Below are positions 51,720 through 60,316 of a stretch of DNA of 64,000 nt, piece after piece (the first letter of the stretch is position 1; every line of letters starts with the position of its first letter). The position numbers were made by a program, and so were the translations under genes. The notes below the pieces were generated by a model that saw only the letters and a list, made by a program, of their open reading frames with translations, had not been told where the DNA came from and searched no databases. The stretch lies in contig NZ_JAPZVR010000003.1 in NCBI RefSeq assembly GCF_027622855.1, forward strand, positions 39,082-103,081, written 5' to 3'. The stretch comes from Glycomyces algeriensis (GTDB lineage Bacteria; Actinomycetota; Actinomycetes; Mycobacteriales; Micromonosporaceae).

Positions 51720-52639
51720 GCCTCGCACCGCTGCGCCGCCCGAGGCGGCTCGTCCCCGGCGACCGCATCGCGGTCGTCTCCCCCGCGAGCCCGTTCCCCC
51801 AGGGCGGCCTGGACGCCGGGCTCGCGGTGCTGCGCGGCTGGGGCCTAGAACCGGTCGTGATGCCGAGCGCCGCCGCGACCACGGGGTTCCTCGCCGGGCA
51901 CGACGAGGCGCGGGCGGCCGACTTCGCGAAGGCCTGGCTCGACCCGTCGATCGCGGCCGTCATCGCCTCGCGCGGCGGGTACGGCTCGCAGCGGATGATC
52001 GAGCTCGTCGACTGGGAGGCCCTGCGCGGGGCCGAACCGAAGGCGTTCATCGGGTTCAGCGACATGACGGCCGTGCACGAGGCGATCGCGCTGGAACTGG
52101 GCGTCGCCTCGGTCCACGGCCCCATGCCGACCTGGACGCAGTTCACCGGCGGCCCCGGGATGCAGGAGCACCTGCGGCTCCACCTCCTCGAACCCGAACG
52201 GGTGCAGCGCATCGACTCCCCCACCGCCGCGCCGCTGCGGGGCGGCGCCGCCACCGGGGTCACCTTCGGCGGCACGCTGACGCTCCTGGCCGCCGAGGCC
52301 GGCACGGTCCACCACCGGCGGGACGTCGCGGGCGGGCTGCTGCTCCTGGAGGACATCGGCGAGGAGCCCTACCGCATCGACCGGGCCCTGACGCAGCTGC
52401 GGCGGGCCGGGTACTTCGACGGGCTCGCCGGTGTCGTGCTCGGGTCCTGGGCCGACTGCGGCCCCTATGAGGGGGTCAGAGCGGTTCTGTACGACCAGTT
52501 CGCCGGCATCGGCGTGCCCGTGGTGGAGGAGTTCGGGTTCGGGCACTGCGCCGGATCGCTCACGATCCCGCTGGGCGTCGAGGCCCGCCTCGACGCGGAC
52601 GCCGGGACCCTCCACTTCGCGGTCCCGGCGCTCGACTGA
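51716..52639 (+). CDS. S66 LD-carboxypeptidase
   Basis: A 307-residue MccF/LdcA-family protein, starting at TTG overlapping the S9 stop. The Ser-Glu-His triad is Ser115 (GFSDMTAVH), Glu212 (LLLEDIGEE) and His277 (FGHCAGS). LD-carboxypeptidases remove the terminal D-Ala from cytoplasmic muropeptide tetrapeptides during wall recycling; MccF relatives cleave other amides. The wall-hydrolase neighbours favour the LdcA role. Confidence 0.9.
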   Translation: MSLAPLRRPRRLVPGDRIAVVSPASPFPQGGLDAGLAVLRGWGLEPVVMPSAAATTGFLAGHDEARAADFAKAWLDPSIAAVIASRGGYGSQRMIELVDWEALRGAEPKAFIGFSDMTAVHEAIALELGVASVHGPMPTWTQFTGGPGMQEHLRLHLLEPERVQRIDSPTAAPLRGGAATGVTFGGTLTLLAAEAGTVHHRRDVAGGLLLLEDIGEEPYRIDRALTQLRRAGYFDGLAGVVLGSWADCGPYEGVRAVLYDQFAGIGVPVVEEFGFGHCAGSLTIPLGVEARLDADAGTLHFAVPALD

Positions 52640-52648
52640 TCCTCTCTT

Positions 52649-52690
52649 GAAAATATTCTCCGTAGTCTTGCCTTGACTTGAAGTTTTCTG
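52649..52690. promoter_or_regulatory. Paired GAA..TTC motifs and promoter region ahead of nagZ
   Basis: GAAAATATTC (52649-52658) and GAAGTTTTC (52680-52688) start 31 bp apart, about three helical turns. The second lies between TTGACT (52673-52678) and a weak -10 near 52696. Resemblance to GAAAACTTTC upstream of the ABC importer suggests one regulator, but none is encoded here. Confidence 0.45.
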
Positions 52691-52765
52691 CCAGGATGAG
52701 CCGATCGGGATAACCGGCTCATATAGGGCCGCGTCGATCCCGGCCGCCCCACCCTGGAGGAGCCC

Positions 52766-54544
52766 ATGACGCATCCCCGCCGGACCGTGCTCGCCGCCGC
52801 CCTCGGCGCCGCCGCCGCTGCCGCCACCACCGGAACCGCCGCAGCAGGCGGCGGCCAGAGCGAGAAGCGGTTCGTCAAGCGCCGCTTGAAGGCCATGAGC
52901 CTGCAGGAGAAGGTGGGCCAGCTCTTCACCGTCTACGCGTACGGGCGCACCGCCGACACCACCGACGCCGCCGACGTGGCGAAGAACCAGGAGACCCACG
53001 GCGTGGACAACGCCGCCGAGCTCATCGCCACGTACAAAGTGGGCGGCATCATCTACTTCGCGTGGTCCAACAACGTCGCGAACCCCGACCAGATCACCGG
53101 CCTCTCCAACGGCCTCCAGGCGGCGTCCACAGCGGACGGCGGCGAGCCGCTGCTCATCGCCACCGACCAGGAGCACGGCCTCGTCGTGCGCATCACCGCG
53201 CCCGCCACGCAGCTGCCCGGCGCGATGGCGCTCGGCGCCACCCACGACACCGGCGCCGCCTACGACGCGGCCGTCATCAGCGGCACCGAGCTGCGCGCGA
53301 TGGGCCTGAACCTGAACTTCGCGCCGGACGCGGACGTCAACGTCAACCCGGCCAACCCGGTGATCGGCGTGCGCTCCTTCGGGTCCGACGCCGCCCACGT
53401 CGCCGGCTTCGCCGCCGCCCAGGTCGAGGGCTACCAGGCCCGCGGCGACCTCGCGGCCACGGTGAAGCACTTCCCCGGCCACGGCGACACCGAGGACGAC
53501 AGCCACACCGACCTCCCGCAGATCGACCACACCTACGAGGAGTGGCAGGAGGTCGACGCGCCGCCGTTCCGCGCCGCGATCGACGCCGGGGTCGGCGCGA
53601 TCATGAGCGCCCACATCCAGTTCCCGGCCCTCGACCCGACCCTCACCCCCGCCACGCTCTCCAAGCCCATCCTCACCGGGCTGCTGCGCGAAGAGCTCGG
53701 CTACGAGGGCGTCATCGTCACCGACTCCCTCGCCATGGAGGGCGTGCGCGAAGGCTACGGCGACGACCGCATCCCCGTGCTCGCGCTGCAGGCCGGGATC
53801 GACATGCTGCTCATGCCCGTCGACCTCGACCTCGCATACAACGCGGTCCTCAACGCCGTCGCCGACGGCGAGCTCACCGAGCGGCGCATCGACCAGTCCG
53901 TGACGCGCATCCTCGGACTCAAGTACCGGCTCGGGCTGTACGACAACCCGTACGCCGACCCTGACGAGGTGGCCGCGATCGTCGGCACCACCGCGAATCT
54001 CGAAGCGGCCCAAGCACTCTCGGACCGCACTACCACCCTCGTCCACAACGACGGGATCCTGCCGGTCCCCCACGACGGCGGCCCGCTGCTGGTCACCGGC
54101 TGGGGCGAGACCACCACGAACCTTCTCACCGCCGAGTTCACGAAGCGCGGCTTCACCCCGACCCGGGTCGTCACCGGCATCGCCCCGACGCAGGCGCAGA
54201 TCAACGCCGCCGTCGCCGCCGCGAACGGTAAGAGCTTCATCGTGGTCAGCACCAACGGCGTCGCCGACAACCCCTCCCAGGCGGCACTCGTCAAGGCGCT
54301 CGCCGCCACCGGCGTGCCCGTGGTCGCGCTCGGCGTCAGGAACCCCTACGACATCGCGCACCTCACCGAGGACGTCAACGCTTACCTGGCGACCTACTCG
54401 TACTCCGCCGACGCCCTCGAATCGGCCGTCGCCGCCGTCCTCGGGCACCTCGACCCGCAGGGGCGGCTGCCCGTGGACATCCCGCGGGCCGACGACCCCG
54501 AATCGGTCCTGTACGCCTTCGGCCACGGCCTCTCGTACGAGTGA
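52766..54544 (+). CDS. nagZ: Exported GH3 beta-N-acetylglucosaminidase (NagZ)
   Basis: A 592-residue two-domain GH3 enzyme with a twin-arginine-like signal (HPRRTVLAAALG). The catalytic barrel has KHFPGHGDTEDDSH (residues 234-247), the loop with the Asp-His acid/base dyad of NagZ, and nucleophile Asp320 in VIVTDSLAMEG. A C-terminal alpha/beta domain follows from about residue 410, as in B. subtilis NagZ (YbbD). It removes GlcNAc from the non-reducing end of wall fragments outside the membrane. GGAG precedes the ATG, and the next genes are namZ and an amiE-like gene. Confidence 0.92.
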   Translation: MTHPRRTVLAAALGAAAAAATTGTAAAGGGQSEKRFVKRRLKAMSLQEKVGQLFTVYAYGRTADTTDAADVAKNQETHGVDNAAELIATYKVGGIIYFAWSNNVANPDQITGLSNGLQAASTADGGEPLLIATDQEHGLVVRITAPATQLPGAMALGATHDTGAAYDAAVISGTELRAMGLNLNFAPDADVNVNPANPVIGVRSFGSDAAHVAGFAAAQVEGYQARGDLAATVKHFPGHGDTEDDSHTDLPQIDHTYEEWQEVDAPPFRAAIDAGVGAIMSAHIQFPALDPTLTPATLSKPILTGLLREELGYEGVIVTDSLAMEGVREGYGDDRIPVLALQAGIDMLLMPVDLDLAYNAVLNAVADGELTERRIDQSVTRILGLKYRLGLYDNPYADPDEVAAIVGTTANLEAAQALSDRTTTLVHNDGILPVPHDGGPLLVTGWGETTTNLLTAEFTKRGFTPTRVVTGIAPTQAQINAAVAAANGKSFIVVSTNGVADNPSQAALVKALAATGVPVVALGVRNPYDIAHLTEDVNAYLATYSYSADALESAVAAVLGHLDPQGRLPVDIPRADDPESVLYAFGHGLSYE

Positions 54545-54557
54545 AGGGGCGGATTCC

Positions 54558-55802
54558 ATGCAGCGCAGACGACTCCTCGGGAGCGCCCTCGCCGGGGCCG
54601 CACTCGCGACCACCGCCGCCGTCCCGGCCCGGGCCGGAGGCCGCAGGGTCCGCACCGGCATCGAAGTCCTCGCCGACGACGACTTCGCCGAACTCGCCGG
54701 CCAGAAGGTCGGGATCATCGCCAACCCCACGAGCGTGCTCCCCGACCTGAGCCACGAGGTCGACCGCATGCACGCCGGCGGCAAGGTCGACATCGCGGCC
54801 GTGTTCGGCCCCGAGCACGGCTTCCGCGGCGTCTCGCAGGCCGGCGAGGGCGAGGACTTCTTCCTCGACCCGAAGACCGGCCTCCCGGTGTACAACGCGT
54901 ACAACAACAAGGACCAGATGGCCGCGCTCCTCGCCGACACCGGCGTCGAGACCCTCGTCTTCGACATCCAGGACGTGGGTTCGCGGTTCTACACCTACAT
55001 CTGGACCATGTACCTCGCCCTGGAGGCGGCCGGGCAGCTCGGCCTGCGGTTCGTCGTGCTCGACCGCCCGAACCCGATCACCGGCCGCGAGGCGAGCGGG
55101 CCCGTACTCCACCCCGAGCACGCCACGTTCGTCGGCCTCAAGCCGATCGCGCAGCGCCACGGCATGACCGTGGGCGAACTCGCGTCCCTGTTCAACGGCG
55201 AGTTCGTGCCCGCCCCGGCCGACCTCCACGTCGTCAAGATGCGCGGCTGGAAGCGGGGCATGCACTTCGAGGAGACCGGCCTGCCGTGGGTCGCGCCCTC
55301 CCCGAACATGCCCACCGTCGCCACCGCCGCCGCCTACCCCGGAACCTGCCTGTTCGAGGCCACCGCGCTCTCGGAGGGGCGCGGCACGACCAAGCCGTTC
55401 GAACTGCTCGGGGCTCCCGGCATCGACCACGCGTGGGCCGAGGCCGTGCAAGGGCTGCCCGGGACCCGCTTCCGCGAGGCCTACTTCACGCCGACGTTCT
55501 CGAAATGGGCCGGCAAGGTCTGCGGCGGCGTCGAACTCCAGGTCACCTCGCGGCGGGACTTCGACCCGATCCGGACGGCGCTCGCGATGATCATCGCCCA
55601 GCGCCGCGCCTACCCGCAGTACGGGTGGCGCTCGCAGGACACGACCTCGTTCTGGCTGGACAAGCTCACCGGCAACCAGGCCGTTCGCCTCGCCATCGAG
55701 GCGGACGCCGACGTCGACGAGGTGACGACGCTCTGGGCCGACGAATTGGATGCGTTTTCCGAGCAAAGAGAATCGTACTTGCTCTATCGCGGCACCGCTT
55801 AG
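54558..55802 (+). CDS. namZ: Exo-beta-N-acetylmuramidase NamZ (GH171, DUF1343)
   Basis: A 414-residue DUF1343 protein with a short twin-arginine-like signal (MQRRRLLGSALAG). Conserved blocks are FGPEHGFRGVSQAGE (with Glu86, the likely catalytic acid), VFDIQDVGSRFYTY, LDRPNPITG and APSPNMPTVATA. NamZ of B. subtilis (YbbC) releases MurNAc from the non-reducing end of peptide-free glycan. It lies 13 bp after nagZ and 27 bp before an amiE-like gene, the same triad as in Bacillus. Confidence 0.92.
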   Translation: MQRRRLLGSALAGAALATTAAVPARAGGRRVRTGIEVLADDDFAELAGQKVGIIANPTSVLPDLSHEVDRMHAGGKVDIAAVFGPEHGFRGVSQAGEGEDFFLDPKTGLPVYNAYNNKDQMAALLADTGVETLVFDIQDVGSRFYTYIWTMYLALEAAGQLGLRFVVLDRPNPITGREASGPVLHPEHATFVGLKPIAQRHGMTVGELASLFNGEFVPAPADLHVVKMRGWKRGMHFEETGLPWVAPSPNMPTVATAAAYPGTCLFEATALSEGRGTTKPFELLGAPGIDHAWAEAVQGLPGTRFREAYFTPTFSKWAGKVCGGVELQVTSRRDFDPIRTALAMIIAQRRAYPQYGWRSQDTTSFWLDKLTGNQAVRLAIEADADVDEVTTLWADELDAFSEQRESYLLYRGTA

Positions 55803-55829
55803 TGATGGCACGATAACCAGGAGACACGA

Positions 55830-57569
55830 ATGCAGCGTCGAACCATGCTCGGGGGCGCGGCGGGGGCGGCGCTGGCGCTCGCGTTCGCCTCCCGCGCCAA
55901 CGCCGAGGAGATCCCCTCAATGCCCGAACTCACCGGCCCGCCAACGGCCGGCCCCTACGACGTGACCTTCCCTGAAACCCCTGCACGACTGCGGTACGGA
56001 TCCTGCCGCGAAGCCCGGCTCACGCCCGCCCACATCGCCCGCATCGCCCCCGGCCTCGACGCCTTCATGGAGGGGCCGGCCCCCGCGTTCCCCGGCTACA
56101 CCGTGCTCGCGGCGCGTGACGGCGTCGTCGTCGAACACGCCGCCGGCGGCCACCGGCTGCGCTACTCAGGTTGGGACGAGGCGACGAAGACCGCGGTCGA
56201 ACTGCCCCGGGAGGAGTTGCTGCCCGCCGCCCGCGACACCGTCTACGACCTGGCCTCCATCTCGAAGCTCTTCACCGCCACCGTCACCGGCGCGCTCATG
56301 GACGAGGGCCGCATCGACCTCAAACTGCCCGTGGTCGACTACCTGCCCGACTTCGACGCGCTCGACCCGCAGAAGACCCCGATCACCTTGGGGCACCTGC
56401 TGTCCCACACCTCCGGGATGATCGCGTTCATCAACCTGTACGACCTCCCCGACGAGCAGTCGCGCATGGAGGCGATCTACGCCCGCCCCCTGCGCAGACC
56501 GCCCGGCAGCGGGTACGAGTACTCCGACCTCAACCTGATCGTGCTCGGCAAGATCCTCGAGATCGTCGCCGAGAAGCCCCTCGACGTGCTCGTGGACGAG
56601 ATCATCTGCGAACCGCTGGGGCTCAGGGACACCGGGTACAACCCGGTCGACCGGGCCCGGACCGCCGCCACCGAGTTCCAGCCGTGGACCGGCCGGAGCG
56701 TCGTCCACGGCCAGGTGCACGACGAGAACGCGTGGGCCTTCGGCGGCGTCGCCGGGCACGCCGGGGTCTTCGCCACCGCCTGGGACCTCGCGGTCTTCGG
56801 CCAGATGATCCTCAACGGCGGCCGGCACGACGGCACCGAGGTCCTCACCGAGAACACCGCGCGGCTCGTCTTCACCGACATGAACGCCGGCATGGGCGAG
56901 AGCGCCGCGCGCGGCCTCGGCTGGCAGCTCGGCCAGCGCTGGTACATGGACGCGATGAGCTCGCCGGTCACGGTGGGCCACACCGGGTACACCGGGACGT
57001 CGCTCGTGCTCGACCCGCTCGCCGGGACGCTGCTCGTGCTCTTGACGAACCGGGTGCACCCGACGCGGAACCGGGGCACGGCGAGCGCGTACCGGCGGGC
57101 GGCGAGCCGCCCGATGGGCCGGGCCGTGCCGGTGCGGATCAAGGACCGGGCCTGGTACGCGGGTCAGGCCGACGCCGCGACCGCGACGCTGACGGGCATG
57201 CTGCCGCGGGCGGTCTCGGGGGCGAAGGCCTCGTTCAAGCTCTGGTACGACACCGAGGCGACCGATGTGGGCGTGCTCGAGGCGAGCCCGGACGGTGCGG
57301 TGTGGACGGCGGTGCCGCTGGACCTGCGCACGGAGGACCACTGCTGGCGTGTCGAGGGCGTGTTCTCGGGTTTCGCGGGACGGCAGTGGATCGACGCGGA
57401 AGCGGTGCTGCCGCAAGGGACGTCGCGGGTGCGGTGGCGGTACACGAGCGACCCGAACTACCAGGGCCGCGGCGTGTACGTCGAGAAGGTCCGGGTGCGC
57501 GAGGGCCGCGCCCTGCTGTGCGAGGACGCGGACCTCGAGCCCGACGGCTGGGAGCTGGTGGGCGACTAG
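55830..57569 (+). CDS. Exported serine beta-lactamase-fold hydrolase, probable muropeptide amidase AmiE
   Basis: A 579-residue protein with a twin-arginine-like signal (MQRRTMLGGAAGAA). The class C beta-lactamase/CubicO fold has the SISK tetrad (Ser143, Lys146), YSD-LN at residues 231-235 and GHTGYTG. A C-terminal beta-sandwich-like extension of about 150 residues (from about 430) may bind glycan. B. subtilis AmiE (YbbE) belongs to this fold, is encoded beside nagZ and namZ, and cleaves MurNAc-L-Ala amide bonds. Assignment here rests on fold plus gene order; a D,D-peptidase or esterase is the alternative. Confidence 0.8.
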   Translation: MQRRTMLGGAAGAALALAFASRANAEEIPSMPELTGPPTAGPYDVTFPETPARLRYGSCREARLTPAHIARIAPGLDAFMEGPAPAFPGYTVLAARDGVVVEHAAGGHRLRYSGWDEATKTAVELPREELLPAARDTVYDLASISKLFTATVTGALMDEGRIDLKLPVVDYLPDFDALDPQKTPITLGHLLSHTSGMIAFINLYDLPDEQSRMEAIYARPLRRPPGSGYEYSDLNLIVLGKILEIVAEKPLDVLVDEIICEPLGLRDTGYNPVDRARTAATEFQPWTGRSVVHGQVHDENAWAFGGVAGHAGVFATAWDLAVFGQMILNGGRHDGTEVLTENTARLVFTDMNAGMGESAARGLGWQLGQRWYMDAMSSPVTVGHTGYTGTSLVLDPLAGTLLVLLTNRVHPTRNRGTASAYRRAASRPMGRAVPVRIKDRAWYAGQADAATATLTGMLPRAVSGAKASFKLWYDTEATDVGVLEASPDGAVWTAVPLDLRTEDHCWRVEGVFSGFAGRQWIDAEAVLPQGTSRVRWRYTSDPNYQGRGVYVEKVRVREGRALLCEDADLEPDGWELVGD

Positions 57570-58567
57570 TCGATCGGCCGGGGCGCGTAGGCCTCGGCCA
57601 GCCGGTCCATGGTCTTGTCGATGTCGGCGTCGACGGTCTGGTGCTCGGGGTGGGCGTCGTACCAGGCGACGACCTCGCGGGCGCCGAGCCTGTACGGGGT
57701 CGCACCGAGCCCGAACTCGGGGACGAGGCGCTTGAGCTTCGCGTTGTCGAAGACCATCGAGTGGGCCTTGTCGCCGAGGAGGCCGGCGCCCCAGCGGGGG
57801 TCGGCGGCGGCGATGGCGTCGCTGGGGACGTGGACGAGGTTCGGTTCCACGCCTGCGGCTTCGGCGACCCAGCCGAAGATCTGGTTCCAGGTGGGGGCCT
57901 CGTCGCCGGTGATGTGGAAGGCCTCGCCGATGGCGTCGTCCCGGCCGAGGAGGCCGGCGAAGCCGACGGCGAAGTCGCGGGCGTGCGTGATGGTCCACAG
58001 TGATGTGCCGTCGCCGTGCACGACGACGGGCTTGCCCGAGCGCATCCGGTCGAGCACGGTGTAGCCGCCGTCGAAGGGCAGCATGGTCTCGTCGTAGGTG
58101 TGCGAGGGCCGGATGATGGTGGCGGGGAAGCCGTTGTCGCGGTAGGCCTTGACGAGGAGGTCCTCGCAGGCGATCTTGTCGCGCGAGTACTGCCAGAACG
58201 GGTTGCGCAGCGGGGTGGACTCGGTGACGGGCAGGCGCGCGGGCGGGGTCTGGTAGGCGCTCGCGGAGCTGATGAACAGGTACTGGCCGGTGCGGTCGGC
58301 GTACAGGTCGATGTCGCGCTGGACCTGCTCGGGGGTGAAGTTGACCCAGTTGACGACGGCGTCGAAGGTGCGGTCGGCGAGGGCCTCGCGCACGGACTGC
58401 GGGTCGTTGGCGTCGCCGGTGAGGAGGGCGACCTCGGGCGGGAGGGTCCGCTCGGAGGTCCGCCCGCGGTTGAGGACGGTGACGTCCATGCCGCGGCGCA
58501 CGGCCTCGCGGACGCAGGAGGTGGAGATGCGGCCGGTACCGCCGATGAACAGCACGCTGACGCTCAC
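57566..58567 (-). CDS. NAD-dependent epimerase/dehydratase family protein
   Basis: A 333-residue extended-SDR-like protein with VLFIGGTGRISTSCVREA (nucleotide loop), VNWVNFTPEQV and ISSASAYQTP, the last resembling the Ser-containing catalytic strand; YSRDK provides the YxxxK-like Tyr and Lys. GTG start at 58567 has AAGGGG 6 bases upstream. Its stop overlaps the convergent amidase stop on the shared palindrome CTAG (57566-57569). Substrate unknown. Confidence 0.82.
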   Translation of the reverse strand: MSVSVLFIGGTGRISTSCVREAVRRGMDVTVLNRGRTSERTLPPEVALLTGDANDPQSVREALADRTFDAVVNWVNFTPEQVQRDIDLYADRTGQYLFISSASAYQTPPARLPVTESTPLRNPFWQYSRDKIACEDLLVKAYRDNGFPATIIRPSHTYDETMLPFDGGYTVLDRMRSGKPVVVHGDGTSLWTITHARDFAVGFAGLLGRDDAIGEAFHITGDEAPTWNQIFGWVAEAAGVEPNLVHVPSDAIAAADPRWGAGLLGDKAHSMVFDNAKLKRLVPEFGLGATPYRLGAREVVAWYDAHPEHQTVDADIDKTMDRLAEAYAPRPID

Positions 58568-58611
58568 GTGAAACCCCTTTTTCGGTCGATGACGGCCCCA
58601 CCCTACCCGTG

Positions 58612-58788
58612 TCAGCGGCGTCCGCGCCGGTAGCGGCGGAACGAGCGGCTCTCGCCGCTGAGCAGGGCGCCGGCGACGAACCCGAGCCCGCCGAGGACCA
58701 GCACGAGCAGGACGCCCATGGCCTGTCCGACGACGATCGCGAGGGCCAGGAGCATCCCGGCCAGCAGTCCCGTGTACGACGCGCTCAT
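58612..58788 (-). CDS. DUF2273-like small membrane protein (second copy)
   Basis: A 58-residue protein with two hydrophobic segments, beginning MSASYTGLLAGMLLALAIVV and ending in a strongly basic tail (RRYRRGRR). GGAGG lies 5 bases before the ATG at 58788. It aligns along its length with the 58-residue protein at 60309-60485 (shared LLAG-LLALA and VLG-GF patterns), so it is a paralogue and last member of the Asp23/AmaP operon. Such proteins are thought to sit in the membrane with Asp23 and AmaP. Confidence 0.75.
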   Translation of the reverse strand: MSASYTGLLAGMLLALAIVVGQAMGVLLVLVLGGLGFVAGALLSGESRSFRRYRRGRR

Positions 58789-58869
58789 GGCGCCTCCTCG
58801 GTGTCAGGGGACCGCGAAGGGGGCGGTCCGATCCACTGTGGGTACCCGGGCTGGGGGCGGTGAATCGTG

Positions 58870-59433
58870 CTAGTGGACGCGGGGCGTGCGGCGGGCCTTG
58901 GCGCGCTTCGGGCCGTCGACGATGACGCGGACGGTGACCTCGCCGTCGGGGAAGGCGGTCGCGACCGATTCGGTGATGGCGTTGGCGGCGTTGATGAGCG
59001 AGGCGCCGTCGGCGCGCGGGTCGACGTGGGCGTGGAGGGACACGAGCTGGCCGCCGCGGATTTCGAAGCGGCGGCTGGTGACGCGGTCGACGGGCGCGTT
59101 CCGTTCGAGGTCGGTGCGCAGGCGGGGCGCGACGGAGCGCACGTCCAAGTCGATCCGGTCGGAGCCGGTGGCGGCCAGGGCTACCCGGCCTTCGGTGGGG
59201 CGCGGGAGCCGCGCGATGAGCCACCAGAGCGCGAGGACCGCGAGCACCACTGCGGCTGCGAGTGCGGCCCAGGCGAACCAGTCGGCCTCCACAGTGGTGT
59301 TCACTTCGTCGGTCTCGATCCGGTTCCACACGCCGGCGAGGTCGAAGCGCCAGTCGATCACGGCCGCGCCCGCGGCCAGGAGCAGCAGGCCGATGACGGC
59401 GGAAGCGGGGCGGTCGGCCACGGGTCTCCTCAT
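58870..59433 (-). CDS. Alkaline-shock membrane anchor AmaP-like protein
   Basis: A 187-residue protein with two membrane helices (about residues 12-30 and 55-75) and a cytoplasmic Asp23/AmaP-like C-terminal domain (SVAPRLRTDLERNAPVDRV, INAANAITESVATAFPDGEV). AAGGAGG is 7 bases before ATG 59433, which overlaps the upstream stop by 4 bp. AmaP proteins tether Asp23 to the membrane in Gram-positive bacteria. Confidence 0.78.
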   Translation of the reverse strand: MRRPVADRPASAVIGLLLLAAGAAVIDWRFDLAGVWNRIETDEVNTTVEADWFAWAALAAAVVLAVLALWWLIARLPRPTEGRVALAATGSDRIDLDVRSVAPRLRTDLERNAPVDRVTSRRFEIRGGQLVSLHAHVDPRADGASLINAANAITESVATAFPDGEVTVRVIVDGPKRAKARRTPRVH

Positions 59434-59951
59434 CGGCTCGCCTCCTTGGCCTGCACGGCGACTTCGAGTTCGGCGAGCCCGTCCAGGCGGTCGCCCACGG
59501 CTTCCATGATGTCGGCGACGGCCGCTTCGTTGCCGGGCGCGAGCAGGGCCTTGACCTTGAGGCGGCGGCGGCGCAGCTCGCTGTGGGCGTGGAGGACGCC
59601 GGGGGCGCGCCCTGCGGCGTCCGAGGCGAGCGCCTCCACGACGCGCGGCGAGACCCAGAGGTCGCCGGGCCCGTCGGCGGGCAGGTGGCTGCGGCGGGCG
59701 GGCAGGAACGCGGCGATGAGGAACCACAGGCCGATGAGGGCGGCGGCGATCCCGGCGATGAGGACCCAGACCGAGGGCTGCGCGTCGTCAAGGGACGCAA
59801 AGGCAGTGCGCAGCCACGAGTCGGCGCCGATCCAGCCCAGCTCGGCCGCGGCGTGCTGGCCGAGGACCACGGCGAAACCGCCGAGCAGGAGCGCGGCGAT
59901 GACCGCGGGCCAGGCGGCGGCGGGCGTGCGGCGGGGATCGCGGACCTTCAT
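59430..59951 (-). CDS. DUF6286-like membrane protein of the Asp23 module
   Basis: A 173-residue protein with two membrane helices (about 14-33 and 60-83) followed by a soluble domain (LWVSPRVVEALASDAA, LRRRRLKVKALLAPGNEAAV). The general layout parallels the next gene's AmaP-like product. It overlaps both neighbours by 4 bp, so the group is translationally coupled. Function unknown, presumably an envelope-stress membrane component. Confidence 0.72.
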   Translation of the reverse strand: MKVRDPRRTPAAAWPAVIAALLLGGFAVVLGQHAAAELGWIGADSWLRTAFASLDDAQPSVWVLIAGIAAALIGLWFLIAAFLPARRSHLPADGPGDLWVSPRVVEALASDAAGRAPGVLHAHSELRRRRLKVKALLAPGNEAAVADIMEAVGDRLDGLAELEVAVQAKEASR

Positions 59952-60316
59952 AGAACCCTCCGCTCGGCCTGCCTGGGGGCGTCGACGAGATGGACCACGA
60001 CGTCGAGGGCGGCCATGTCGTAACCGGTGATGCGGGCGGTCTCGGCGCGCACGCGGGCGGTGAGGTCGCGGGAGACGGCGCCGACCGGGCCGGGCCAGAC
60101 GACGCCCACGTCCAGGTGGGCCCAGATCCGGCCGTGCTTGACGGTGGCGCGGGCGCGCGGGCGGCGCGAGGCGGCGGTGCCCGCGCAGGCGAGCGCGGCC
60201 CCTTCGAGGATGTGGGCGACCGCGGCGTCGGCCAGGCGCAGTTCGCCGCGTGATTCGGGGGACCGGTCCGCTCCGGTGCCGGGGAGGTCGGCGAGGCTGA
60301 AGGCGTCCTCAGTCAC
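59948..60316 (-). CDS. Asp23/Gls24-family protein (copy 2)
   Basis: A 122-residue Asp23-fold protein: RLADAAVAHILEGAALACAG followed by RATVKHGRIWAHLDVGVVWP and VVVHLVDAP. Asp23 proteins are cytoplasmic envelope-stress factors. Start ATG 60316 overlaps the end of the preceding DUF2273-like gene by 8 bp. Confidence 0.8.
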   Translation of the reverse strand: MTEDAFSLADLPGTGADRSPESRGELRLADAAVAHILEGAALACAGTAASRRPRARATVKHGRIWAHLDVGVVWPGPVGAVSRDLTARVRAETARITGYDMAALDVVVHLVDAPRQAERRVL

